The notes beneath the pieces are model-generated. The model saw only the letters and a program-made list of their open reading frames with translations, was not told the origin of the DNA and ran no database searches. A stretch of DNA of 64,000 nucleotides from Fibrivirga algicola (GTDB lineage: Bacteria; Bacteroidota; Bacteroidia; Cytophagales; Spirosomataceae), in NCBI RefSeq assembly GCF_011742925.1, contig NZ_WAEL01000004.1, forward strand, positions 1 through 64,000. The letters are read 5' to 3'. Shown in pieces: positions 34,174 to 43,698 of this stretch. The position numbers and the translations under genes are program-made. Numbering within the stretch: position 1 is the stretch's first letter; each line of letters opens with the position of its first letter.

Positions 34174-36672
34174 ATGCAAGCAACCAGCCAGGTAATTCAC
34201 GGGTTATCCAGCCGAGCCGTTTATAGGTCGCGGAAACAGTATGGGCCAAATACCTTACCCAGCGATGGCCGTTCAGAGCTGTTTTCAACGGTAAAAGAGG
34301 TGGCCACGGAACCCATGTTTCTACTCCTCCTGGTGGCCTGCACCCTCTACTTCGTGCTGGGTCAGCTAGAAGAAGCGATTACACTCATTGTGGCACTCGT
34401 GCTGGTGGCGGGCATCTCGGTTTATCAATCCGTTCGAAGCAACCAGGCGCTGGGTGCGCTGCATAAGCTGACCCAACCCCAGGCGCAGGTACACCGAAAT
34501 GGTAAACTAACCTTACTTCCTACCGAAGAAATTGTTGTTGGTGATGCTGTACTGGTGGCCGAAGGACAGCAACTTCCCGCCGATGGGCAGCTCAACGTAA
34601 CCAGCGATTTTGCCGTCGATGAAGCCACGCTTACCGGTGAATCGGTGGCTGTTGCCAAAGTGGTCGGAGAACCGGTATATGCAGGAACAAGCGTTGTAGC
34701 TGGCAGTGCCTGGTTTACCGTTACAGCTGTTGGCCAGCAAACCGAACTAGGTCAAATAGGGCACCGCATTGGGGAAATTCACGACGAGAAAACTCCCCTT
34801 CAACGGCAAATCAGCCAGTTTATCTGGTGGATGGCCTGGATTGGCGCCGGAGAATTTATCCTGGTGTGGGCTGTAAACTACAGCCACTCCGGCAATTGGA
34901 TGACGGCCCTCCTGTTCGCACTGACGCTGGCGATGTCTATTCTACCCGAAGAAATTCCGGTCGCCTTTAGCAGCTTTATGGCCCTTGGCGCAGCCCGGTT
35001 AAGTCAGCTGGGTGTACTCACCAAACAGCCGCAGACAGTGGAAAGCCTGGGGTCAGCAACGGTTATCTGTACCGACAAAACCGGAACGATTACTCAGGAC
35101 GGCATGGTGGTCAGGTACGTATACGACGCTATGCAGGGTCAACTCTGTTCGGTAGCCGACCCATTGGCGGCTACTCCTGCGGGGCATATGTCTGATTCTG
35201 CCCTGCACGTACTTGCCTATGCACGTTGGGCCAGCGAAACCGCCCCGTTTGACCCAATGGAAAAGGCCATTGTGGCAGCTTGCCAAGCTCTGCCGCTGAG
35301 TTTAGCCGATACGCACCCGTTGATACACGAGTATCCGTTGGCAGGCACTCCGCCCATGATGACGCACGCTCGTCAGTCGCCCGATGGCGAGCTATTGGTA
35401 GCTGGCAAAGGGGCTGTTGAGCATATAGTTGCAGTTTGCCACCCGGAAGCAGCCGTTTCAGATCAAATTCGGCTTATCACCAGCCAGTTGTCGGCCAAGG
35501 GGCTACGGGTATTGGGCGTGGCAGCGGCTTCGCACGCAGGCCCCGATTTTCCGGCCGAACAGGACGACTTCAACTGGTCGCTGTTAGGGCTTATAGCGCT
35601 CGAAAATCCACCCAAGCCCAATGCAAAGGCTGTCATCGGTGCATTTACGGAGGCCGGTATCAAGGTAAAACTGATTACGGGTGATTTTCCCGAAACAGCG
35701 CAGGCCATTGCCCGTCAGGTTGGGCTTCCCGGTGCAGATACGTTTGTGACCGGCCAGCAGCTAATGGGCATGAACGACTCGACACTTCAATATTATGCCA
35801 CCACCCAATCAATCTTTGCCCGCATGTTTCCCGAAGCCAAGCTCCGGGTGGTCAATGCCCTGAAACTAGCTGGCGAGGTAGTGGCGATGACTGGCGATGG
35901 GGTCAATGATGGGCCAGCTCTCAAAGCCGCTCATATTGGCGTGGCAATGGGCAAACGGGGTACTGAGGTGGCTCGGCAGGCAGCTTCTCTGGTATTGGTA
36001 AACGATGACCTGACCAGCATGATCGATGCCATTGCCCAGGGACGGCGGATCTACCAAAACTTAAAGAAAGCCGTTGCTTATATCGTTTCTATCCATATCC
36101 CGATTATACTGACTGTTGCCGTTCCGCTCCTGGCCAATTGGTCATTTGCAAACCTCTTTACGCCGGTTCACGTCATATTTCTGGAGTTGGTCATGGGGCC
36201 AACCTGCTCCATTGCATTTGAAAACGAGCCGGCCGAAGGCGGCCAGATGCAGCAACCACCCCGTCCGCTGACGGCTACGTTTCTGGGTGGTCGGGAGCTG
36301 ATCCGTAGCCTGTTGCAGGGATTGGGTATTACCGGGGCTGTGTTAGGAATGTACTACGTCAGCATGCAGGAAGGGCAATCGATTGAGGTGGTCAGAACGT
36401 TGGTCTTTGCTACGCTTGTGTGTAGCAATATCCTGCTGGCGCTTGTCAACCGATCATTTACAAGCTCAGTGTTCAGTACGCTGCCTACGCCCAACAGGCT
36501 GCTCTGGCTCCTGCTTAGTCTCACACTAGGCCTTTTACTGACTACGCTGTTTTTCGCTCCCGTGCAGCAGTTATTTGGCTTTGCCCCTTTACCAGCCTCC
36601 TCGCTGGGGTGGTGTGCACTAAGTGCCCTGATCGGCGTGGGCTGGATCGAACTTTACAAACTAGTCCGGTAG
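34174..36672 (+). CDS. P2-like cation-translocating P-type ATPase
   Basis: 832 residues. It has an N-terminal cation-ATPase cytoplasmic segment (LSSRAVYRSRKQYGPNTLP), actuator loop DEATLTGES, M4 motif ILPEEIPVAF, phosphorylation site with Asp301 in CTDKTGTIT, hinge MTGDGVNDGPALKAAHIGVAMG, and a C-terminal set of membrane helices. The M6 region reads LELVMGPTCSIAFENEPAE, without the Asp typical of SERCA-type Ca pumps, so Ca transport should not be assumed. It is flanked on both sides by universal stress protein genes in one operon. Confidence 0.93.
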   Translation: MQATSQVIHGLSSRAVYRSRKQYGPNTLPSDGRSELFSTVKEVATEPMFLLLLVACTLYFVLGQLEEAITLIVALVLVAGISVYQSVRSNQALGALHKLTQPQAQVHRNGKLTLLPTEEIVVGDAVLVAEGQQLPADGQLNVTSDFAVDEATLTGESVAVAKVVGEPVYAGTSVVAGSAWFTVTAVGQQTELGQIGHRIGEIHDEKTPLQRQISQFIWWMAWIGAGEFILVWAVNYSHSGNWMTALLFALTLAMSILPEEIPVAFSSFMALGAARLSQLGVLTKQPQTVESLGSATVICTDKTGTITQDGMVVRYVYDAMQGQLCSVADPLAATPAGHMSDSALHVLAYARWASETAPFDPMEKAIVAACQALPLSLADTHPLIHEYPLAGTPPMMTHARQSPDGELLVAGKGAVEHIVAVCHPEAAVSDQIRLITSQLSAKGLRVLGVAAASHAGPDFPAEQDDFNWSLLGLIALENPPKPNAKAVIGAFTEAGIKVKLITGDFPETAQAIARQVGLPGADTFVTGQQLMGMNDSTLQYYATTQSIFARMFPEAKLRVVNALKLAGEVVAMTGDGVNDGPALKAAHIGVAMGKRGTEVARQAASLVLVNDDLTSMIDAIAQGRRIYQNLKKAVAYIVSIHIPIILTVAVPLLANWSFANLFTPVHVIFLELVMGPTCSIAFENEPAEGGQMQQPPRPLTATFLGGRELIRSLLQGLGITGAVLGMYYVSMQEGQSIEVVRTLVFATLVCSNILLALVNRSFTSSVFSTLPTPNRLLWLLLSLTLGLLLTTLFFAPVQQLFGFAPLPASSLGWCALSALIGVGWIELYKLVR

Positions 36673-36703
36673 CACAGACAGGTGCTACTTAACAGAAACA
36701 GTC

Positions 36704-37519
36704 ATGAAAACCCTTGCTGTTGCCACCGATTTCACCGACGGATCCCACTGGGCTACCGACTACGCGCTCGAGCTAGCCCGCCAGTTACATACCCGCCTGA
36801 TACTCGTCCATATATATGATCCACTGCCTGCGATAACGCCTGCACAGGAGTGGCTTACCTCAACGGCAGAAAGCCAGTATTTTCGGGCCATTCACCAACT
36901 TCAACAGCTTAGCAATGAACTGACGAAGCGCAGCGACGGCACTGTTACGATCACGGTTGTTGCCCGCCCCGGTTCTCCTGCAACCGAATTAGCTGCCGAA
37001 GTCGCCGCTCAGCACGCCGACTTGCTGGTAATGAGTTTGGCCGGAGCCAACCCACTGGAAGACCGACTGGATGGGAGTTTAGCCACTGACATGATTCCCC
37101 GTACAAAACTGCCGATGTTATTGATTCCGCCCGGTGCTCTGTTTCGTCCGCCCCGGCATATGCTGCTGGCTATCGACCTTTCCAGTTCAATCAATGCGGG
37201 AGCAATGACAACCGTACTTCGGTTCGCGCACCTGCTGCACGGCTCACTTGATGTAGTGTGCGTTGAAGACGAGCCCGATGACCAAGAAAAAAAAGCGGCG
37301 GGGCAGATTCGTGACCTACTCCGTCATCAGCCTCACACGTTTACTTTTATTCCTGGTTATGACGTGTCTATAGCGCTGGAAAACTTTGTAGCAGCGTACA
37401 AATCCAACTTACTAGTTATGCTTCCCCGGGCGCATAGCCTGCTTCGAACGTACCTGCTTGAGTCAACTACGCAGGAGGTTGCGCGTCTGACCACCATTCC
37501 GGTTTTAGCCGCCGTTTGA
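36704..37519 (+). CDS. Universal stress protein, two USP domains
   Basis: 271 residues. The first domain starts KTLAVATDFTDGSHWATDYA and ends in the IPRTKLPMLLIPPG strand. The second (from about 150, MLLAIDLSSSINAGAM) is less conserved and ends LTTIPVLAAV. It follows the P-type ATPase by 31 bases in the same direction and mirrors the USP gene upstream of it. The two are paralogues but clearly diverged. Confidence 0.9.
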   Translation: MKTLAVATDFTDGSHWATDYALELARQLHTRLILVHIYDPLPAITPAQEWLTSTAESQYFRAIHQLQQLSNELTKRSDGTVTITVVARPGSPATELAAEVAAQHADLLVMSLAGANPLEDRLDGSLATDMIPRTKLPMLLIPPGALFRPPRHMLLAIDLSSSINAGAMTTVLRFAHLLHGSLDVVCVEDEPDDQEKKAAGQIRDLLRHQPHTFTFIPGYDVSIALENFVAAYKSNLLVMLPRAHSLLRTYLLESTTQEVARLTTIPVLAAV

Positions 37520-37787
37520 CGAATAAGCCTGAGGTTGAGTGTCAAAACAGGCGGTAAGCTGGCAAGCGCTCCATCCGCCTTACGCGATGTGCAGCGCCGG
37601 GACCAAGTTGCTCGCATGAAGCCGGTACACCCTACTGGACCCTCAATACGCTACACCATTCGCACGGTTATTCTCTGAATTTTTCCAGCTGTATGCTGGA
37701 CATAAAAAACGGCAATACACTGGCACCCCGACAGCAACGTACCCGCCAACGACGATGGATTACGCACGTAAACGAGCTTCAGGTTGC

Positions 37788-38582
37788 TTACCGCTTCGTA
37801 AAATCAATGTTGTAAATCAGATTGAGCCGAAAGCCATTATTAAGCTCAAAAACAGGTTTTCCCGTATCCGGATCAAGGTCGGCATGTTGTACTACCTGAT
37901 TGAGGTAGTTTAGTTCGAGTTGACAATTCTCACTGAATTGGTACCCCAGCCCAGCCGACAGTCGGTTCTGATTAAATACATTTTGTCCGACGTTTTGCCC
38001 AAAACCAACAAAGACTTCATCAAAGAAGTTGACGTACAACTCCTTATCATCGATTGTTTGTCCATGTAATGGGAGTTCTCCGGCAACCTGGTAGCGGATT
38101 CGGTGCTGAAATTCCCAGTCGGCTACCTGCCGGGGGTTTTGCTCGGCCAGGGTGGCGAGCCATCGCTGCTCCAGCCTGAACCGATGTGTAAGACTTAGTC
38201 GGCCGTAGGTTTCTTTTAATTGAATGTCTTCATGGAGCCGGTGTTCCGAGTACGGCACACCGGCGTCGGCCTGCGGGTAACGGCCATACGGGAACGTGGT
38301 AAAATAGGTGTAGCCAGCGCCCAGCTTTACGCGGTCAGTCAGGGTACGCACTACGCCCAGCCGGGCCAGCGACTGCTGCCAGGCACGGATCAGTTCAATG
38401 CGCCGCCATTGGTATTCAGTATGGATCGCCCACTTCTCGCTGACTTTGTGATCCCCGTTATAGACGTACCAGCCAATTGCCTGATGATCCAGCACACGGC
38501 TCTGGGCACTTACCCGGCCAATCAGCATACAGAAAAAAACAATCAGGCCACTGCGGGCCCACCCAAATCGGTTTACACTCAT
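37788..38582 (-). CDS. DUF2490 outer-membrane-type protein
   Basis: 264 residues with a signal peptide (about 1-26, ending RVSAQ). The body alternates beta strands typical of an outer-membrane barrel: WAIHTEYQWRR, VKLGAGYTYFTTFPYG, TYGRLSLTHRFRLEQRW, NRLSAGLGYQFSENCQLELN and a final LNLIYNIDF strand. This matches DUF2490, a small Bacteroidota barrel family without known function. It lies alone between the USP operon and the T6SS island. Confidence 0.85.
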   Translation of the reverse strand: MSVNRFGWARSGLIVFFCMLIGRVSAQSRVLDHQAIGWYVYNGDHKVSEKWAIHTEYQWRRIELIRAWQQSLARLGVVRTLTDRVKLGAGYTYFTTFPYGRYPQADAGVPYSEHRLHEDIQLKETYGRLSLTHRFRLEQRWLATLAEQNPRQVADWEFQHRIRYQVAGELPLHGQTIDDKELYVNFFDEVFVGFGQNVGQNVFNQNRLSAGLGYQFSENCQLELNYLNQVVQHADLDPDTGKPVFELNNGFRLNLIYNIDFTKR

Positions 38583-38695
38583 TTAAACAAATCCGTTATG
38601 CACGGCGATTCAAAAACCAATGGAGTTGTGGCTTCTCAATCGGAACAGCCTCTTTTTCGGATTGTTTAGCAATGGGCCCTACCGGAGGTTAACAC

Positions 38696-39337
38696 TTAAG
38701 CGGACGGATGTGTCGGTGACATGGCCAACAACGCCTGCATACGTTCCTGAAAGCGGCGGCGATCGGGGGTTGTATCAAGTAAAGGGAGGTATTTTTTGTC
38801 CAGTACTGCAAGGAGCGGTACTGGGCACAATGGCCTCGGCAATTCGGCAGCGAGGGTCATGGCTTCCTCGAAGCGTATACTGGCCTGCCGTCGTTGACCG
38901 TCACGCAGGTAGGCTTCGGCCAGTCTGATGGCGACTTCTACAGCCAGAGGCGATGGGTCAGGCAGCGTGCTGGCATATTGATGCGTCTGTTGCCAGACAA
39001 GCAGTGCCTGCGGGCGTTTGCCAGCCCGGTCGTAGGTCTGGGCTTCACACAACATGGCCTGCACCCGCAACCACTCGGCACCAGGTACGTTCGCAGCCAG
39101 GGCTTCACAGAATACATGCTGCCCCTGTTGATACAGCGTTCGAGCCTGTACGTACTGCTTTGTCTGCAAAAAATAATGCCCCGCCGTGAGGTAAACGCCC
39201 CCAGCCAGCACCGGATAGGCAATCACCTCCCCACTTAGCAGGCATTGACTGACTGCCTGCCGAATGGCCGATTCATGGCCGGATTCAATTGCCTGTTGCA
39301 AGGCCGCAACGGCAGTTGGGTACGTTGCCGGTTCCAT
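38696..39337 (-). CDS. TPR-repeat protein downstream of vgrG
   Basis: 213 residues, all helical, with tetratricopeptide-like pairs (GVYLTAGHYFLQTKQYVQAR, CEAQTYDRAGKRPQALLVWQ, LAEAYLRDGQRRQASIRFEE). No signal peptide. Its ATG overlaps the vgrG stop (TGATG), so the two are translationally coupled. The position directly behind vgrG is where adaptors, chaperones or effector/immunity genes are usually found. A chaperone or adaptor for the spike is my preferred reading; there is no effector domain. Confidence 0.75.
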   Translation of the reverse strand: MEPATYPTAVAALQQAIESGHESAIRQAVSQCLLSGEVIAYPVLAGGVYLTAGHYFLQTKQYVQARTLYQQGQHVFCEALAANVPGAEWLRVQAMLCEAQTYDRAGKRPQALLVWQQTHQYASTLPDPSPLAVEVAIRLAEAYLRDGQRRQASIRFEEAMTLAAELPRPLCPVPLLAVLDKKYLPLLDTTPDRRRFQERMQALLAMSPTHPSA

Positions 39338-41085
39338 CAGTTGATCATCACCATTGACCCTTTCACCGTAGTGATGCCCGACGACTCGACCGTGGCCATC
39401 CCGGTGCCCGCCACTTTGGTCATGGCTCCCGTGGCATTGAGCGTCCCGGTTGCTTTTACGTCGACCATTGCACCTTCAAAAGAGGCTTTCCCCGTTGCTT
39501 TCTCAGCAATCTCGCCGCCCTTTACGTCGACCTTGATGGTTCCTTCGATGTTGACATTCTTGCCATTGATGTTGATCGTAGTGGCTTCCAGTGATATCTC
39601 GTTGGTTGCCTCGATCCTGATTTTGTCATTTGACTTGATCGTGATCGTACCCAGATTATTGTCGACCTTGATAAACACGGTGTTCTGCGGGTTCACTTCC
39701 ATATGAAACTCGTGCACCGTAGCCGTGTCGACGAACCGGAGGATGCTACCGCTTTTCACGCTGATATGATGCTCTTTTATAGCGGGCGTATCCAGAGCGG
39801 CATTGCCATAATGGGGCAAGGCGCCCATGATCACCGGCCGGTCGGGGTCGTTCTGTTCGTAAGCCACCAACACCTGATCGCCCACATCGGGCACAAATTG
39901 AAATCCCCGGTTTTTGACTGGGCGGTCACCTTTCCCAAAGCTCGGCATCACGGTGCGTATCCAGGGCGTGGTTCCACTTTCCATCCACTCCAGCCGGACT
40001 TTCACCCGACCCAGGTTCTTGGGGTCTTTGTTGTCCGTTACCTCGCCCAACTGCGGGCCAACCTGGGGCCGATAAAGATCGGCAGGCGGCATCCGTTTAA
40101 AATCGGCCGATGTGGCCACAAACTCGTTGTAGTAGTCGCCCATCTGGTCCATGACATGCCGGACCGACAGCACGTGTAACTCGCCAATCTGATCACTCGA
40201 CAGGCTGGCACTAATTTGCAGCGACGTACCTGGCGAGATACCAGGAATGACCGTTCGCCCCTGGGTGAACTGGGTCATGGTTTTCTGCGATTCAGATCGG
40301 TTCTGGGCTAGTGGGGCCACATCGGCAGCCAGATTTGCCTTCCGTCGGCCCGTCTGGTTTAGCTCATCCATGGTGGCAAACAGCGGCGGGTTTGCGGGTC
40401 CGGTTGCTGTTTGATTGGTATGCGTCTCCGAAAAATAGTCGATCTGCTTGTGGTGTGTAGCTACCACGCGCGTACCTGTTCTCAACGAAGTGAGGTCGGC
40501 CCCAAATACGAGTTGTACGGGCTGCGGTGACCCCGGCGACTGTGTAAAATGCAGCGTCTGACCATCATAAAAAAACCACGCACCATAGTCGTAGGCCATT
40601 CGCCGCAAGAAATTCCAGTACGTCTCCTGGTACCGAACGCAATAGGGAATGACGCTGGCCGGACCAACTACCGATACTACCTTTTTAGTCTTTTTGTAAC
40701 CAGCCAGGCAGGTATTGGCAATGTCGGTCGGCGATTTATCAACGTACATACTGATTCCCGGCAGGCTATCGAGTTGATACGGTTGCCCGTGACCACGAAA
40801 AACGATCTCGCCGCGAAACCCATCTTCAGGCTGATGCAGCCCCTCTTCGGCAATGATCCCTTCAAACGTGAGCTTAGGCATATTCCCCTCCCCGGCAATG
40901 ACGATCGAAATGTTCTTCCCCAGGAATGGACCAAATTTCGGCTTGATCGAAAAGTGTTCATTCAACCGCTCATGTTCAATGGCCACCTCGAACGAATGGT
41001 AGGTATGAATCGACTGCTCGATGATCAGATGACGAAGCCCCTCAATGCGGGTCCCCTCGATGGAGATGGTTGCGGTTTTACTCAT
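39337..41085 (-). CDS. tssI: T6SS spike protein VgrG
   Basis: 582 residues, the normal size of a T6SSiii VgrG. It has an N-terminal gp27-like part (RHLIIEQSIHTYHSFEVAI, YQETYWNFLRRMAYDYGAWF), a gp5 OB fold (GQVTDNKDPKNLGRVKVR-like region, WIRTVMPSFG, QVLVAYEQNDPDRPVIMGAL), and a C-terminal beta-helix needle with short Val/Gly/Thr repeats ending KGSMVMIN. No effector extension is fused. It is read leftward, divergent from tssE, and coupled to the TPR gene. Together with PAAR it forms the tip of the Hcp tube. Confidence 0.95.
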   Translation of the reverse strand: MSKTATISIEGTRIEGLRHLIIEQSIHTYHSFEVAIEHERLNEHFSIKPKFGPFLGKNISIVIAGEGNMPKLTFEGIIAEEGLHQPEDGFRGEIVFRGHGQPYQLDSLPGISMYVDKSPTDIANTCLAGYKKTKKVVSVVGPASVIPYCVRYQETYWNFLRRMAYDYGAWFFYDGQTLHFTQSPGSPQPVQLVFGADLTSLRTGTRVVATHHKQIDYFSETHTNQTATGPANPPLFATMDELNQTGRRKANLAADVAPLAQNRSESQKTMTQFTQGRTVIPGISPGTSLQISASLSSDQIGELHVLSVRHVMDQMGDYYNEFVATSADFKRMPPADLYRPQVGPQLGEVTDNKDPKNLGRVKVRLEWMESGTTPWIRTVMPSFGKGDRPVKNRGFQFVPDVGDQVLVAYEQNDPDRPVIMGALPHYGNAALDTPAIKEHHISVKSGSILRFVDTATVHEFHMEVNPQNTVFIKVDNNLGTITIKSNDKIRIEATNEISLEATTININGKNVNIEGTIKVDVKGGEIAEKATGKASFEGAMVDVKATGTLNATGAMTKVAGTGMATVESSGITTVKGSMVMIN

Positions 41086-41264
41086 AGCAGAACAAAGTTC
41101 ACCTTATTTCTGATGCCCTTATATCCCAAATAAACCGCTCAGTATATACTAACATACCGTCCAATATATATCAGTAACATGTCAAGTGTATTGACTGGAA
41201 ATAGCCCAAATTAGTCTATTCAATCTGGCTACTTACCAGTCCGTAACCAGTCAATAGCCTACTT
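41086..41264. promoter_or_regulatory. Divergent promoter region of vgrG and tssE
   Basis: 179 AT-rich bases between the two T6SS operons. It contains TCAGTATATACT at 41139-41150, of which the first 11 bases recur at 58988-58998 upstream of the double-HTH gene, and a second AT-rich stretch ATATATATCAG near 41164. These may be operator sites, but only two copies of the 11-mer were found. Confidence 0.45.
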
Positions 41265-41696
41265 ATGAGCCATGTGTATTACCGCTACCCGATTCGGCTG
41301 AACAGCCTGATGACGGGTGCCGATTTGCCAACGTGTGACATTGGCGCCTCGATCGCTCAATTCCTGAACATGCTGCTTCACTCACGCTTCAACGAGTTGC
41401 GGAGCGACCCCAGCTTTGGCTGTTCGATCTGGGATACGGAGTTCGACCATACCATGAATCAGTATACCTGGGAATCACAGTTGACCCTATCGCTTACCGA
41501 GGCCGTTAAACAGCAGGAGCCGCGGCTCCGCGACGTGTCGGTTCGGGTTATCATCCAATCGGCGGCGGGTATTGATGGGCTGCCCGGCAACACCCGCCGC
41601 CTGGCCGACGTGAGCGTGTCGGCCACGGTGCAGATGACCAACGAACCTTTTCGCTTTACCACCCGTCTGCTGCTGGGTACCCTGTCGGGTCGGTAG
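41265..41696 (+). CDS. tssE: T6SS baseplate subunit TssE
   Basis: 143 residues with the gp25/GPW fold. Seen: SIAQFLNMLLHSRFNELRSD, then PSFGCSIWDTEFD, and an EPRLRDVSVRV strand, where the acidic/Arg pair near LRDV is the gp25 hallmark. In the phage-like baseplate it joins TssF2-G to the sheath. It heads the plus-strand run tssE-tssF-530 aa protein, with tssF starting 19 bases after it. Confidence 0.9.
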   Translation: MSHVYYRYPIRLNSLMTGADLPTCDIGASIAQFLNMLLHSRFNELRSDPSFGCSIWDTEFDHTMNQYTWESQLTLSLTEAVKQQEPRLRDVSVRVIIQSAAGIDGLPGNTRRLADVSVSATVQMTNEPFRFTTRLLLGTLSGR

Positions 41697-41715
41697 CTGA
41701 TTTTCTGTTTGTCGT

Positions 41716-43698
41716 ATGCCGTTCAGTACCTACCGCGACCAGTTCACGAAAGAAGCCATTCGGCAACGGATGCTCCAGCACGTTATGCACATTTGGGGTG
41801 TGCGTAGCCTGAGCCATCTCGATCCGTTTGTTCGCCTGCTGATGGATACCCTGGCCAATGAACTAAACAAAATCAGTAATGAATACCTCGACTCGGAAGT
41901 AGGGCTCCTCAACAAACTGGCCTCGCTGCTTACTCCCGATCTGCTGACGGTACCAAGGCCCGCCTACGCCATTATGCAAGCCCAGCCCGCCGAAGCGGTG
42001 GGCTACCTGTTGCCCGATCATCACTTCTATACGTCGAAACGCTTTGCGTCGAAACCCTACGGCGAACTCGACAGTCGGCAGGACATTTTCTTTAGCCCGG
42101 CCGGCACTGTTAAACTTGTCGATGGCGCAGTGCAGTACATCGCCGCGGCCGACTGCCTGTTTAAGAATGACCCGGAGGTGGGCAAAATGCTGCTGGCCCG
42201 ATCGGGGGCTGGCCGGCAGCGTCTGCCGGCGCATACGCTCTGGCTGGGCCTGCGCCTGACGACCGACCTGACCACGCTCGACCGGCTGACGTTCTACCTG
42301 AACTGGCCCGACCAAACCGGGCCAGTTCGCACAGACACCGTATACGACCTGCTGGCCCTGAGCCACTGGTACATCAATGGGCAACGGGTGATGTCGGAAG
42401 CAGGCTTCTGCTACGATCCGGCCCCAAACCTAGTCACCCCCGGCATGGAAATTCCGGGGGTTGAAGTGGCGGGTACGTCCAGTTTTGACCACCGGCCAAT
42501 GGCCGACCAGCCCGACCGGCTCCTGGCACCGTTTGAGGTTGACCAGCTCCTGGAAATGGACGTAAAACGTACCTACCACAGCCGCTTTATTCACCTGCGT
42601 CAACCGCCCGACGATCAGTCAGACCAGATCAACGCGGCTCGCCAGATGTACCCGGCAGCGTTTGCGAACTGCTTTCCACCCGAAACCCTGATGGCCCTCA
42701 ACGACCCGACGATTGTCTGGCTCTCGGTGACCCTCCCCGCGCTGTTCGACGAGGATACCCTCCGAACGGTGGAGGTATGCCTCAACGCATTTCCGGTTAT
42801 GAACCGAAAACTCAACCGGCTGACCTACCGCACCCGAATCGTGCATAATATTTTGCCGTTGCCTGTCTTGCCGAATGAGACCTTTCTGGCCGTGCGTTCG
42901 CTGATCGACAGCCGCAACCGCGTCTTTACGCCCTTCCCTTTCCGACAAGCCGACCGCCTGCCGACAGGCTGCTACGCCCTGCGTCGTGGAGGGGTCGAAC
43001 GGTTCGATGCCCGTGATGCCCGCGAACACCTGCATTACCTGCTCGAAGTGCTACGCGACGAATCAGTGGCGTTTACGGCCTATGGGCAGGACGCGGTCTT
43101 GCTGCATGCCCGCGACCTCAACGAACGGCTGACTCAGCTTGAAATGCTGCTGAACCAGCAGGAAGGCACCGCCCGTGAACTGCCCCACTACCTGCTGGTG
43201 AAGCCGCAGGAAGAAGGGGACACACTGGAGGTCAGCTACTGGACGATCGACGGAGAACCCGCCAACAATATTCCTGCCGGCACGGCCCTACTGCCGCACA
43301 ACATGGCCGACCTGCTGGTAGATCATTGTCGCCTGCTGACGGCTACCCTGGGTGGACGCAGCCAGTTGAAAGCCGCCAACCAGCTCGACGCGTACCGCTA
43401 TGCTCTCATGAGCCGCGATCGGGTAGTGACGCTGGAAGACATCCGATCGTTTATCAAAGCTGAGCTGGCCGACCTGCTGGCCGATGTTAGTATTCGCAAG
43501 GGGGTGGCCGTGGGTACGCAACCGAAAGAAGGCCTGCTCCGCACGATTGACCTGTACCTGACTCCGGCGGCAAACTGCCAGCTTACCCTGAGCGACTGGC
43601 ATGTACTGAACACCAGTCTGAAGGCCAAGCTTATTAGTCGCTCCGGGCAGGTCAACCAGTACCGCTTTTTCGTAACCGAACCCGCCGCAGCCCAATGA
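41716..43698 (+). CDS. tssF: T6SS baseplate subunit TssF
   Basis: 660 residues, within the range of Bacteroidota TssF proteins. It has the conserved N-terminal region HIWGVRSLSHLDPFVRLLMD, LLTPDLLTVPRPAYAIMQAQ and YTSKRFASKP, and a C-terminal part with LEVSYWTIDGEPANNIPAGT and EDIRSFIKAELADLLADVSI. TssF and TssG form the baseplate wedge. The last four bases overlap the start of the 530-residue exported protein gene (ATGA), a tight coupling. Confidence 0.9.
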   Translation: MPFSTYRDQFTKEAIRQRMLQHVMHIWGVRSLSHLDPFVRLLMDTLANELNKISNEYLDSEVGLLNKLASLLTPDLLTVPRPAYAIMQAQPAEAVGYLLPDHHFYTSKRFASKPYGELDSRQDIFFSPAGTVKLVDGAVQYIAAADCLFKNDPEVGKMLLARSGAGRQRLPAHTLWLGLRLTTDLTTLDRLTFYLNWPDQTGPVRTDTVYDLLALSHWYINGQRVMSEAGFCYDPAPNLVTPGMEIPGVEVAGTSSFDHRPMADQPDRLLAPFEVDQLLEMDVKRTYHSRFIHLRQPPDDQSDQINAARQMYPAAFANCFPPETLMALNDPTIVWLSVTLPALFDEDTLRTVEVCLNAFPVMNRKLNRLTYRTRIVHNILPLPVLPNETFLAVRSLIDSRNRVFTPFPFRQADRLPTGCYALRRGGVERFDARDAREHLHYLLEVLRDESVAFTAYGQDAVLLHARDLNERLTQLEMLLNQQEGTARELPHYLLVKPQEEGDTLEVSYWTIDGEPANNIPAGTALLPHNMADLLVDHCRLLTATLGGRSQLKAANQLDAYRYALMSRDRVVTLEDIRSFIKAELADLLADVSIRKGVAVGTQPKEGLLRTIDLYLTPAANCQLTLSDWHVLNTSLKAKLISRSGQVNQYRFFVTEPAAAQ

